NCBI GenBank assembly: GCA_027066265.1 | Contig: JAMOOB010000170.1 | Location: forward strand, 1-11,735 | Length of the DNA: 11,735 bases | Direction: 5' to 3' | Source: Desulfurococcales archaeon | GTDB taxonomy: Archaea > Thermoproteota > Thermoprotei_A > Sulfolobales > Ignisphaeraceae | Shown here: positions 1 to 5,793 of the stretch, piece by piece | Numbering within the stretch: position 1 is the first letter of the stretch | How the letters are laid out: each line of letters begins with the position of its first letter | Program-made: the position numbers and the translations under genes | The notes under the pieces: generated by a model | What the model was told of the DNA's origin: nothing | The model's input: the letters and a program-made list of their open reading frames with translations, nothing else | The model's database searches: none

Positions 1-563
1 TAGTACGTTTTTATGAGATCGGCACCGCTCTCAGCAGCTGCACGAGCTCCGTACCTAACGATCTCAACGTCGTAGATGTTCTCCATGTGTGGACCTCTTG
101 GGTAGGCTAGCTGTAGGCATGGAAGACCATAGGTTTCAGCAGCCTGCCTAACGACGAACCAGTGCCTAAGCATCTCATCTTCGTAGGGACTACCCCAGTA
201 CACGGTGGCTGCAACGGCATCGGCACCCAGCGCAACGGCTTCCTCGACGTAGCCGAAGACGCTCTGGAGATAGCGATGCTCTTCGGGTCTAAGATTGGTC
301 TTCGCACTGACCTTGATCACGATGGCGGTCTTCCCCGCCCAGATATCGTAGGTTATCCTAGCTATGCCGGGAAGCATCATTATTGCATCGATTCCAGCGG
401 CTACGACTTTCGAGATGATCGTTCGTGGATCCACGAACTCTGGAGGGAAGTCTTGAGGTCCGTGCTCGACCCCGTGATCGAAAGCAAAGATCACGGCTTT
501 TCCATCGGGTAGGATCCTCTTCATCCTAACGTACTTACCAACGAAGTTGTAGGGTGGATACAT
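1..563 (-). CDS. fba: Class I fructose-bisphosphate aldolase, archaeal DhnA type (C-terminus cut by window edge)
   Basis: Translating the minus strand from ATG 563 gives 187 uninterrupted codons running off position 1. The N-terminus contains VIFAFDHGVEHGP (about residues 23-35), the phosphate and substrate signature of archaeal class I FBP aldolases (COG1830). The last visible residues are GADLIKTY, where Lys185 matches the Schiff-base lysine of this family (Lys177 in the Thermoproteus tenax enzyme, from memory). The enzyme interconverts fructose 1,6-bisphosphate with glyceraldehyde 3-phosphate and dihydroxyacetone phosphate in the cytoplasm. I chose ATG 563 because a GGTG Shine-Dalgarno-like element lies 6 nt upstream; GTG 572 is an alternative. 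About 75-80 residues are missing, judged by the usual 260-residue length. The gene is divergent from the radical SAM gene. A related 2-amino-3,7-dideoxy-heptulosonate synthase is the main alternative. Confidence 0.9.
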   Translation of the reverse strand, partial: MYPPYNFVGKYVRMKRILPDGKAVIFAFDHGVEHGPQDFPPEFVDPRTIISKVVAAGIDAIMMLPGIARITYDIWAGKTAIVIKVSAKTNLRPEEHRYLQSVFGYVEEAVALGADAVAATVYWGSPYEDEMLRHWFVVRQAAETYGLPCLQLAYPRGPHMENIYDVEIVRYGARAAAESGADLIKTY

Positions 564-593
564 CGCATACACCGAGAGAAGAGCTTCATCCAA

Positions 594-603
594 GCAATTA
601 AAG
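594..603. promoter_or_regulatory. Shared TATA/box A between fba and the radical SAM gene
   Basis: The AT-rich stretch reads CTTTAATTGC on the minus strand and contains TTAAAG on the plus strand. Its centre is about 37 nt from the fba ATG (563) and 48 nt from the radical SAM TTG (648). This allows transcription starts about 25 nt away on each side with short leaders. Inferred from spacing only; no other A/T-rich box lies between the two starts. Confidence 0.4.
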
Positions 604-647
604 CTAGATTAGCTTAGCTACGAAGCACTAAGCACGGTGTAGAGAGC

Positions 648-1790
648 TTGTGGTACCTCGATAGGGATAGGTACTGGATGGTGTTGAGACCCGACGCCGT
701 GGAGGCTATACACAACGAAACGTTTAGACGAGCTCTGAAGTGGTACTACGCAGTTCTTCTCGAGAACTACCCAGCAAAGTTCTGGATCGCTCGAGCGATA
801 GAGGTCAACGAAAAGCTTGAATCGCTCGATCTCGAAGGGCTGTGGTCTCTACACGATGAGCTCGCCAAGGAGTTCGAATCGTTGTGGAGCGAAGTTCGTC
901 GAGAAGACATTACCTACGGAAGGTTCGTATCGATGTATAGACCGCGCGAACCCAGCTTCCTAGACGTCAAGATAGAGATCGCTAAGAGGATCCTGAAATC
1001 GTGTAGGTTCTGCGAATGGAGGTGTGGAGTAGATCGATCCTCGGGTATGAGAGGGTTCTGTAGACTCGATCACCGTAGCTACGTACATAGCTGGTTCCTA
1101 CACGTAGGTGAAGAAGCTCCGCTGGTACCCAGCGGAACCATATTCTACGGTAGCTGCAACTTTAGATGTGTCTACTGTCAGAACTGGGACATTTCTCAGG
1201 AACATCCTTTCGATGGTGTCGAAGTCGATCCACGTAGGCTCGCTCTCATGCAGAAGGAGCTGGCTCTGCGTGGTGCTAGAAACATCAACCACGTTGGTGG
1301 AGATCCAACACCTAACCTCCACAACATCTTGGAGAGCCTCAAGTACCTAGACGTAAACATTGCGCAGCTCTGGAACAGCAACTTCTACATGAGCGAGGAA
1401 GCGATGAAGCTCCTCATCCACGTAATCGATATATGGCTACCCGACTTCAAGTACGGAAACAACGAGTGCGCCGAAAGGCTTTCGAAGGTAAGGAACTACC
1501 TCGAGATAGTTACGAGGAACCTACTGATGGCGGTGAACCACGGAGATATGATAATCCGACACCTCGTGCTCCCCAACCACATCGAGTGCTGTACGAAACC
1601 CGTGCTTAGATGGATAGCGGAGAACCTTCCCAAGGATCGAGTCCTCGTAAACATAATGGATCAGTACAGACCCGAGTACCACGCCTACCAGTACCGCGAT
1701 ATCGCTCGGAGACCCAGCGCAAAGGAGCTCGAAGAGGCTTACAGCTACGCGGATTCCCTAGGTATCCTATGGAGAGATATCTCTCGCTAG
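648..1790 (+). CDS. Radical SAM protein, PflX-like (pyruvate formate-lyase activase-related)
   Basis: This 380-residue protein carries the radical SAM cluster motif C170-x3-C174-x2-C177 (SCNFRCVYCQNWD), which binds a 4Fe-4S cluster and S-adenosylmethionine. A second cysteine group, C119, C122, C126 and C138, precedes it, as in the PflX/COG1313 branch. GGDPTPN at 217-223 is another PflX-type signature. An N-terminal region of about 110 residues without a clear fold precedes the cysteines. The family is named for similarity to pyruvate formate-lyase activase, but its substrate is unknown and no glycyl-radical enzyme is visible nearby. The TTG start at 648 is favoured because GGTG lies 8 nt upstream; ATG 678 is the alternative. 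It is divergent from fba and ends 2 bp from the convergent small gene. Class is confident, substrate unknown. Confidence 0.88.
   Translation: MWYLDRDRYWMVLRPDAVEAIHNETFRRALKWYYAVLLENYPAKFWIARAIEVNEKLESLDLEGLWSLHDELAKEFESLWSEVRREDITYGRFVSMYRPREPSFLDVKIEIAKRILKSCRFCEWRCGVDRSSGMRGFCRLDHRSYVHSWFLHVGEEAPLVPSGTIFYGSCNFRCVYCQNWDISQEHPFDGVEVDPRRLALMQKELALRGARNINHVGGDPTPNLHNILESLKYLDVNIAQLWNSNFYMSEEAMKLLIHVIDIWLPDFKYGNNECAERLSKVRNYLEIVTRNLLMAVNHGDMIIRHLVLPNHIECCTKPVLRWIAENLPKDRVLVNIMDQYRPEYHAYQYRDIARRPSAKELEEAYSYADSLGILWRDISR
1772..1785. repeat. 14-bp perfect palindrome at a convergent gene junction
   Basis: GAGAGATATCTCTC lies in the last codons of the radical SAM gene, just before its stop and 8 bp from the 3' end of the convergent small gene. 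It could form a short hairpin in either transcript, but there is no T-run, so calling it a terminator would be speculation. Confidence 0.5.
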
Positions 1791-1792
1791 GG

Positions 1793-2026
1793 CTAGGGAA
1801 CGAAGTCGTTGGGCTCGAAACAGTTCCTCACGTATCCACCGCACTCAACGTTGATCAGGTTCCTACGCTTTATCTCGACGAGGCTCTCCCAAGCGAATGC
1901 GTAGAGCGAGCTCTTACCAACCCACGAACTCAATCCCGTCGATCGAACGACGTCCAGCAAAGGTGTTTCTCCAATTCTCCTAGCGAGCTCGGCGATCTTG
2001 AGGTAGAGAGGCTTGAGCTTAGCCAT
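1793..2026 (-). CDS. Small hypothetical protein, possible winged-helix fold
   Basis: I do not recognise this 77-residue protein. It is predicted to be mostly helical at the start (residues 5-30, LYLKIAELARRIGE), followed by a second helical part around 40-53 and a short strand-like end (KRRNLINVE). That arrangement would fit a small winged-helix domain. Cys62 and Cys69 (ECGGYVRNC) form a possible metal or disulfide pair near the C-terminus. ATG 2026 is preceded by a TATA-like box about 38 nt upstream and by GATGAG, so expression from its own promoter is plausible. It is divergent from the M28 peptidase and convergent with the radical SAM gene, so position gives no functional hint. A plus-strand frame also runs through it (1610-2074), but the promoter and residue composition favour this strand. 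Confidence 0.6.
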   Translation of the reverse strand: MAKLKPLYLKIAELARRIGETPLLDVVRSTGLSSWVGKSSLYAFAWESLVEIKRRNLINVECGGYVRNCFEPNDFVP

Positions 2027-2060
2027 GGCTCATCTGGTTCTGTCTACGTACCTACAACAG

Positions 2061-2067
2061 ATTTAAG
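2061..2067. promoter_or_regulatory. Shared TATA/box A between the small protein and the M28 peptidase
   Basis: The sequence is ATTTAAG on the plus strand and CTTAAAT on the minus strand. The centre is 38 nt from ATG 2026 and 39 nt from ATG 2103, an almost symmetric arrangement expected of a bidirectional archaeal promoter. AAGTATTA at about 2078-2085 is another possible box for the peptidase. Inference from spacing. Confidence 0.4.
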
Positions 2068-2102
2068 TCGTTAGCCAAGTATTACACGCATCGGCGAATT
2101 GT

Positions 2103-3824
2103 ATGGATCTCGAATCCATCGGGAGAGCTATCCGTAGATACTTCTCGATCCGGGAGCTCGTGGACTACGTAGCGATGGTATCGAGGTACAACAGAATCCA
2201 GGGTTCCTCGGATCTAGAACGAGCAGCTACCTTCATAGCATCACAGCTCGAGGAACTCGATCTGAAGGTAGAGATACGTAGGTACAGCTATAGCTCTAGG
2301 TATGGGATCCTACCACCCGTTGCTGGATGGGATCTGGTCTACGGAGAGGTATCGATGGTTAAACCACGTCGTGAAACCATCCATAGCACCACCACGTGCT
2401 CAACTGTCGTTGTAGCCCACAGTCCTCCGGGAACCGTTGAAGCACCAACGATTTTCCTTGGAGAGGTTAGGAACGAACGCGATCTCGAGGGAATCGACGT
2501 CTCGAACAAGATCGTGATAGCGAGCGGCAATACATCGATAGTCTACAGATTGGTTCAGAAGCATGGTGCGGTTGGACTCGTGCTCTACCGTTCATCGGCT
2601 CACGAAGAAGCAGTTCCATACCTAGGACTATTCCCGAAACCCGATGATGTCCCGAACATGAGGATCCCAGCCGTTGCTATGAGTAGGAAGTGGGTCGATA
2701 AGATTCGTAGGATGATTGATCGAGGAGAAGAGGTTGTTCTGAGGATCGTTGTTGAAGCGCGTTACCGAAGCGATGCTGCGATACCCGTGGTAGTTGCTAA
2801 GATTGGTAGCGGTAGACGTGAGCTACACGTGGTTGCACACCTTTGCCACCCAGCACACACGGTCAACGATAACGTGAGCGGTGTTGCAACCGTTCTAGAG
2901 CTAGCTAGATCGATTGCTCGAGCCGTACGTAGGAAGGAACTGGAGGAACCAAGCGAAACGGCATTGACGTTCGTCTTCTTCCCGGAGTTCTACGGATCCG
3001 TTGCATACCTATCGACTAGGGATAGAACCGGGATCGAGCTGTGCGTAAACCTGGATATGGTTGGCGAGAAGCAGGAGGATACGGATTCGACGTTGAGATT
3101 CGTAGCATCGCCGAGCTTTGCGAGGTCTAGGATCGAAGCATTGGTGTTTAGAGAGGTATTTCGAGAGCTCTCGAGCCATAGTGGTTTGGGGGAAGCGACG
3201 AAGTTCTTGGGATGTAGATTCGATATCGTTCCCTACGAAGGTGGGAGCGATCACGATGCGTACCTAGCCTTCGGAATACCAGCCGTAATGCTGAATCAGT
3301 GGCCCGACAAGTACTACCATTCGCATCTAGACAACGTATCGAGGTTCGATCCCTCGATAGCGAGCCGTGTAGGGATAGCCGTTGGTAGAGCACTCATGGG
3401 TTACGCACACGGTGTGATCGGTGAGGAAGAGCTCGAGAAGTGCTTTAGGTACTACGAGATGCTTCTAGAATCCTCCACCATGCTACGTGCCCCAGCACGT
3501 CGTGCAGAGGTTAGCGAGGAGATGAAGCTTGAGGAGAGGTTCGGAATCAAAGTACCTCCGAGCGTAGTGACGTTGAGGTACTTCGCAGAGAAGCTTAGCG
3601 AGGAAGAGTACGTGAAGCTCGTTGAAGAGCTTGATAAGGACGAGGTGCTGAAGTTCTTGGTTGTTAGGTACGTACCGCTCGTGCTGTGGTGGAAGAAAAC
3701 AGCTTCGGTTAAGGATATCATAGAGCTGTTCGAGAAAGACTATGGTTGGAGAATCGACGTTGGCAAGATCAGGAAGGCGCTGGAGATCCTGAGAAACGTC
3801 GATATCGTTGAGCGTGTAGCGTAG
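2103..3824 (+). CDS. M28-family zinc aminopeptidase-like protein with PA-like insert and C-terminal winged-helix-like domain
   Basis: This 573-residue protein has the dinuclear zinc ligand pattern of M28 peptidases. The likely ligands are H246 in AHLCHP, D256 in VNDNVSG, E295 in FFPEFYGS, D318 in NLDMVG and H408 in YYHSHLDN. Residues about 105-220 resemble a protease-associated (PA) domain inserted before the catalytic part. The PEFYGS form, instead of the classical EE pair, points to the DUF4910-like branch. After residue 440 comes a charged helical region, and residues about 535-573 (SVKDIIELFEKDYGWRI onward) look like a winged helix. No signal peptide or membrane segment is visible, so it probably acts in the cytoplasm on peptides or related amides. 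The ATG is positioned for a short leader from the shared promoter. The catalytic class is well supported; the substrate is not. Confidence 0.85.
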   Translation: MDLESIGRAIRRYFSIRELVDYVAMVSRYNRIQGSSDLERAATFIASQLEELDLKVEIRRYSYSSRYGILPPVAGWDLVYGEVSMVKPRRETIHSTTTCSTVVVAHSPPGTVEAPTIFLGEVRNERDLEGIDVSNKIVIASGNTSIVYRLVQKHGAVGLVLYRSSAHEEAVPYLGLFPKPDDVPNMRIPAVAMSRKWVDKIRRMIDRGEEVVLRIVVEARYRSDAAIPVVVAKIGSGRRELHVVAHLCHPAHTVNDNVSGVATVLELARSIARAVRRKELEEPSETALTFVFFPEFYGSVAYLSTRDRTGIELCVNLDMVGEKQEDTDSTLRFVASPSFARSRIEALVFREVFRELSSHSGLGEATKFLGCRFDIVPYEGGSDHDAYLAFGIPAVMLNQWPDKYYHSHLDNVSRFDPSIASRVGIAVGRALMGYAHGVIGEEELEKCFRYYEMLLESSTMLRAPARRAEVSEEMKLEERFGIKVPPSVVTLRYFAEKLSEEEYVKLVEELDKDEVLKFLVVRYVPLVLWWKKTASVKDIIELFEKDYGWRIDVGKIRKALEILRNVDIVERVA

Positions 3825-3840
3825 CTCATCTTAGCCTTCC

Positions 3841-3890
3841 TCAGCTACTTCCCACCCTCATCACCTTTCAGAATGGAGCTGCCTCATCAC
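3841..3890 (-). ncRNA. C/D box sRNA overlapping the 3' end of the transporter gene
   Basis: On the minus strand all four boxes are perfect: C box GTGATGA (3890-3884), guide GGCAGCTCCATT, D' box CTGA (3871-3868), spacer AAG, C' box GTGATGA (3864-3858), guide GGGTGGGAAGTAG, D box CTGA (3844-3841). Spacings of 12, 3 and 13 nt match the compact archaeal format. Such RNAs bind L7Ae, Nop5 and fibrillarin and direct 2'-O-methylation of the base paired to the fifth guide nucleotide from the D or D' box. That base would be G in AATGG and U in CTACT of the targets. The transporter stop TGA (3889-3887) lies inside the C box, so the RNA probably comes from the transporter mRNA 3' end. Target not identified. 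Confidence 0.85.
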
Positions 3891-5392
3891 ATCAGCGGTG
3901 CTCCGCAGAGTACCGATGCTAGCACCAGGGTTATTGGTAGCGCAACAGCGCTGAAGAGCACTCCGTACAGAGCCATCCTCTCCATCTTGACGATGCCCGA
4001 ACCGAACACGATTGCGTTGGGAGGCGTTGATACGGGTAGTAGGAAGGCTAGCGATGCCGCGATAGCTGCGGTCACGACTATGCTGGTGGTTGTTCCCGTT
4101 GCGAAGTGAGCGGTGGTTCCTATAGATATGAGTAGCGGTGCCATCATGTTCGTGGTAGCGGTGTTGGAAGCGAACTGCGTGATTATCCACGTAAGCACGA
4201 CTCCGACCAGCAGTACTGTGGTTGGAGTAGCGTGTCTGCCAACGAGTACGAGGCTTATCCACTTACCGGCACCCGTCTTGAATAACGCATCTCCAACGAT
4301 GAGACCTCCAGCGAAGAGGAACAGAGTATCCCAATCCATCTTCGAAAGACCTTCCTTCCAGCTGAACACTGGTTGATACGGATTCAAGCTCTTGGGAACA
4401 CCGAAGAGTAGAAGCGGCGCTATCAATGCCGGCACGGCATCGTGTGGAACGATCACTTCGAATATCTTGAGCGCTGGAACGACTCGTGATAAACCTCTTA
4501 GGATCCAGAGCGATACCGTTACGACGAACGTTGCTATGAAGAGCTTCTCCTCGATCGATAACGGACCTAGCTCCTCGATACGTCTCTCTACGAGGCTTCG
4601 ATCTATCGATGCACGTCCGAAGATCACCTTGCCGAAGACTAGGAGTAGCACGAATAGGACTATCGATATGGGTAGACCCCACTTGAGCCAGTCGAAGAAC
4701 GTTATCTCAGCAACACCGTACCTACTTAGCTGCGAAGTTGCTACGAGGTTCGGAGGAGTTCCGATGAGCGTAGCTATGCCTCCGATGGAAGCTGCGTAGG
4801 CTAGACCAATCATCGCGAACTCGCGCTGCTTATCGCTTAGCGTTGTAGCGCTGGTTACGACAGCTAGGAGGAGCGGGTACATCACGGCGGTTGCGGCGGT
4901 GTTCGACATCCACATGGATAGGAACCACACGGCCGCCCACATACCTACGACGATCCAGAAGAAGTCGCCCGTGGAAGCGAAGATCTTCACGATCTTCATT
5001 GAGAGCCTCTTCGCGAGCCCGGATCTCTGCATTCCGTACCCAAGTACGAAGCCTCCGAAGAACACCCATATCAGTGGATGGAAGAAGACCTCGAGCGTGG
5101 ACGTCACTCCCTGCTTAACCTTATCGTAGCCGAAAGCCTTGGGATCCAAAGCGATCGCGATACACGTAGCTACGGCTGCTACGAGAGCAGTCAATCCGAA
5201 GGGTAGCGCTTCGCTGAACCACCACGTTATGATCCACAGTAGCAATCCGAGAGCGAAGTTCGGTGCCCACGGAGCTTCGGGATTGATGTAGCTACCGCTC
5301 GCTGGATCCGTGGCTGGTGGTGCGAGTACGCATATCGCGAATAGTAGGGGTCCGAGCACGAGACCTACGACTCTACGAAGAGACTCAGCCAT
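3887..5392 (-). CDS. DASS/SLC13-family anion (dicarboxylate or sulfate) transporter
   Basis: This is a very hydrophobic protein of about 501 residues with 11 or more membrane segments. It has two copies of the divalent-anion:sodium symporter signature, MWMSNTAAT and FASNTATT; the SNT tripeptides lie at 167-169 and 413-415 when counted from GTG 5404. Each is followed by a conserved proline turn, GTPPNL (about 215-220) and STPPNA (about 459-464), as expected of the two inverted transporter halves. Known relatives import C4-dicarboxylates, citrate or sulfate with sodium; the ion and substrate here cannot be told. An in-frame GTG at 5404 would add four residues, but AGGTG (5406-5402) lies 9 nt upstream of ATG 5392, which favours the ATG. 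A TATA box lies at about 5434-5442. The stop codon sits inside a C/D sRNA C box. No neighbour suggests a substrate. Confidence 0.88.
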   Translation of the reverse strand: MAESLRRVVGLVLGPLLFAICVLAPPATDPASGSYINPEAPWAPNFALGLLLWIITWWFSEALPFGLTALVAAVATCIAIALDPKAFGYDKVKQGVTSTLEVFFHPLIWVFFGGFVLGYGMQRSGLAKRLSMKIVKIFASTGDFFWIVVGMWAAVWFLSMWMSNTAATAVMYPLLLAVVTSATTLSDKQREFAMIGLAYAASIGGIATLIGTPPNLVATSQLSRYGVAEITFFDWLKWGLPISIVLFVLLLVFGKVIFGRASIDRSLVERRIEELGPLSIEEKLFIATFVVTVSLWILRGLSRVVPALKIFEVIVPHDAVPALIAPLLLFGVPKSLNPYQPVFSWKEGLSKMDWDTLFLFAGGLIVGDALFKTGAGKWISLVLVGRHATPTTVLLVGVVLTWIITQFASNTATTNMMAPLLISIGTTAHFATGTTTSIVVTAAIAASLAFLLPVSTPPNAIVFGSGIVKMERMALYGVLFSAVALPITLVLASVLCGAPLM

Positions 5393-5433
5393 GGCTCGGA
5401 ACACCTACGTGCATCAAGAACAAGTACTCTACG

Positions 5434-5442
5434 TAAATATAT
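5434..5442 (-). promoter_or_regulatory. TATA box of the DASS transporter
   Basis: The minus strand reads CATATATTTA here, the strongest TATA-like sequence in the intergenic region. A transcription start about 25 nt downstream (near 5413) leaves a leader of about 20 nt with AGGTG 9 nt before ATG 5392. The 3' end of the upstream sRNA (D box 5467) is only about 25 nt before the box. Confidence 0.6.
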
Positions 5443-5466
5443 GTAACGCGAATAGCATCGCTAGAA

Positions 5467-5518
5467 TCAGTTAGTCCCGGGAATCATCACGTTCTTCAGA
5501 CAATAGGTGGTTCATCAC
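5467..5518 (-). ncRNA. C/D box sRNA, downstream member of a tandem pair
   Basis: On the minus strand: C box GTGATGA (5518-5512), guide ACCACCTATTGT (12 nt), D' box CTGA (5499-5496), spacer AGAAC (5 nt), C' box GTGATGA (5490-5484), guide TTCCCGGGACTAA (13 nt), D box CTGA (5470-5467). All four boxes are canonical. By the fifth-nucleotide rule the targets would be methylated at U in ACAAT and U in TTAGT. The C box begins 17 nt after the D box of the neighbouring sRNA at 5536-5584, with no TATA-like sequence between, so the two are probably made from one precursor. Host targets not identified; rRNA or tRNA is expected for the class. Confidence 0.87.
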
Positions 5519-5535
5519 CGTTAGAACACTTCCGC

Positions 5536-5584
5536 TCAGCGTAGTTAGCTTTCATCACGGTTCAGAGGCCGTAAGAATCATCAT
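5536..5584 (-). ncRNA. C/D box sRNA, upstream member of a tandem pair
   Basis: On the minus strand: C box ATGATGA (5584-5578), guide TTCTTACGGCCT (12 nt), D' box CTGA (5565-5562), spacer ACC, C' box GTGATGA (5558-5552), guide AAGCTAACTACG (12 nt), D box CTGA (5539-5536). The flanks GCGC before the C box and GCGG after the D box could pair as a short terminal stem. The D'-C' module, CTGA-ACC-GTGATGAA, is identical over 15 nt to that of the sRNA at 5744-5793, which suggests duplication with replaced guides. Predicted methylated target bases are C in AGGCC and G in CGTAG. A TATA-like TTTATTT at about 5707-5718 could drive a precursor containing this RNA. Confidence 0.87.
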
Positions 5585-5743
5585 TGCGCGTTGAGTATCC
5601 TCGTCGAGGATCCTCAGCTGCCGCTGATGCTGCCATCCCCCTCGCGGGTCCACAACAGGGGTCCACTACATCATCGGAACGCTCTGTAGCGAATTTGGTT
5701 CGAAGCGAAATAAATCCGGATTACGACCGTGTTCTGGAGTGCG
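5585..5743. other. Unexplained 160-bp intergenic segment with inverted repeats and a TATA-like box
   Basis: No gene is recognised here. The minus strand has GGATTTATTTCGC (about 5720-5708), a plausible TATA box whose start site would be near 5688. Downstream are a perfect 7-bp inverted repeat with one central base (ATCCTCG at 5597-5603 and CGAGGAT at 5605-5611, extended by GAG/CTC), TCAGC/GCTGA arms at 5614-5627, and two near-identical copies of GGGTCCAC (5646-5653 and 5659-5666). A 34-codon minus-strand frame runs from GTG 5666 to TGA 5562, where the stop overlaps the D' box of the next sRNA. Its product has two adjacent cysteines and an alanine run and resembles nothing I know. This may be a structured RNA leader, a tiny gene or a relic. 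Confidence 0.3.
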
Positions 5744-5793
5744 TCAGCGGTTAATGGCCTTCATCACGGTTCAGCTAGATGGCGGTTCATCAC
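5744..5793 (-). ncRNA. C/D box sRNA overlapping the 3' end of the HAD phosphatase gene
   Basis: On the minus strand: C box GTGATGA (5793-5787), guide ACCGCCATCTAG (12 nt), D' box CTGA (5774-5771), spacer ACC, C' box GTGATGA (5767-5761), guide AGGCCATTAACCG (13 nt), D box CTGA (5747-5744). All boxes are canonical. The phosphatase stop TGA (5773-5771) is part of the D' box, so the C box and first guide also encode the last codons of that gene. No TATA box is visible at the expected distance upstream, so processing from the phosphatase-Cren7 mRNA is likely. Predicted methylated target bases are A in CTAGA and U in CGGTT. Its C box abuts, head to head, the C box of the plus-strand sRNA at 5794. 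Confidence 0.86.

Noticed and set aside
1610..2074. Plus-strand 154-codon frame across the radical SAM end and the small gene
   Set aside because: It overlaps the confident radical SAM coding end in another frame and shows no domain; it is probably a shadow.
3825..3840. Terminators between convergent genes
   Set aside because: No T-runs of convincing length follow any of the gene ends in the window, so I do not call terminators.
3861..4682. Other open frames of 130-140 codons opposite or alongside the transporter gene
   Set aside because: Their compositions are unlike real proteins and the transporter frame has clear membrane segments and duplicated SNT motifs over the same DNA.
5669..5680. 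CGATGATG (minus) with CTGA at 5617-5614 as a further C/D sRNA
   Set aside because: The C box deviates, the distance to the D box is over 60 nt, and no D'/C' pair is present.
5690..5715. GGTTCGAA as a tRNA T-loop
   Set aside because: The flanking bases cannot form the 5-bp T stem and no acceptor or anticodon arms are found.
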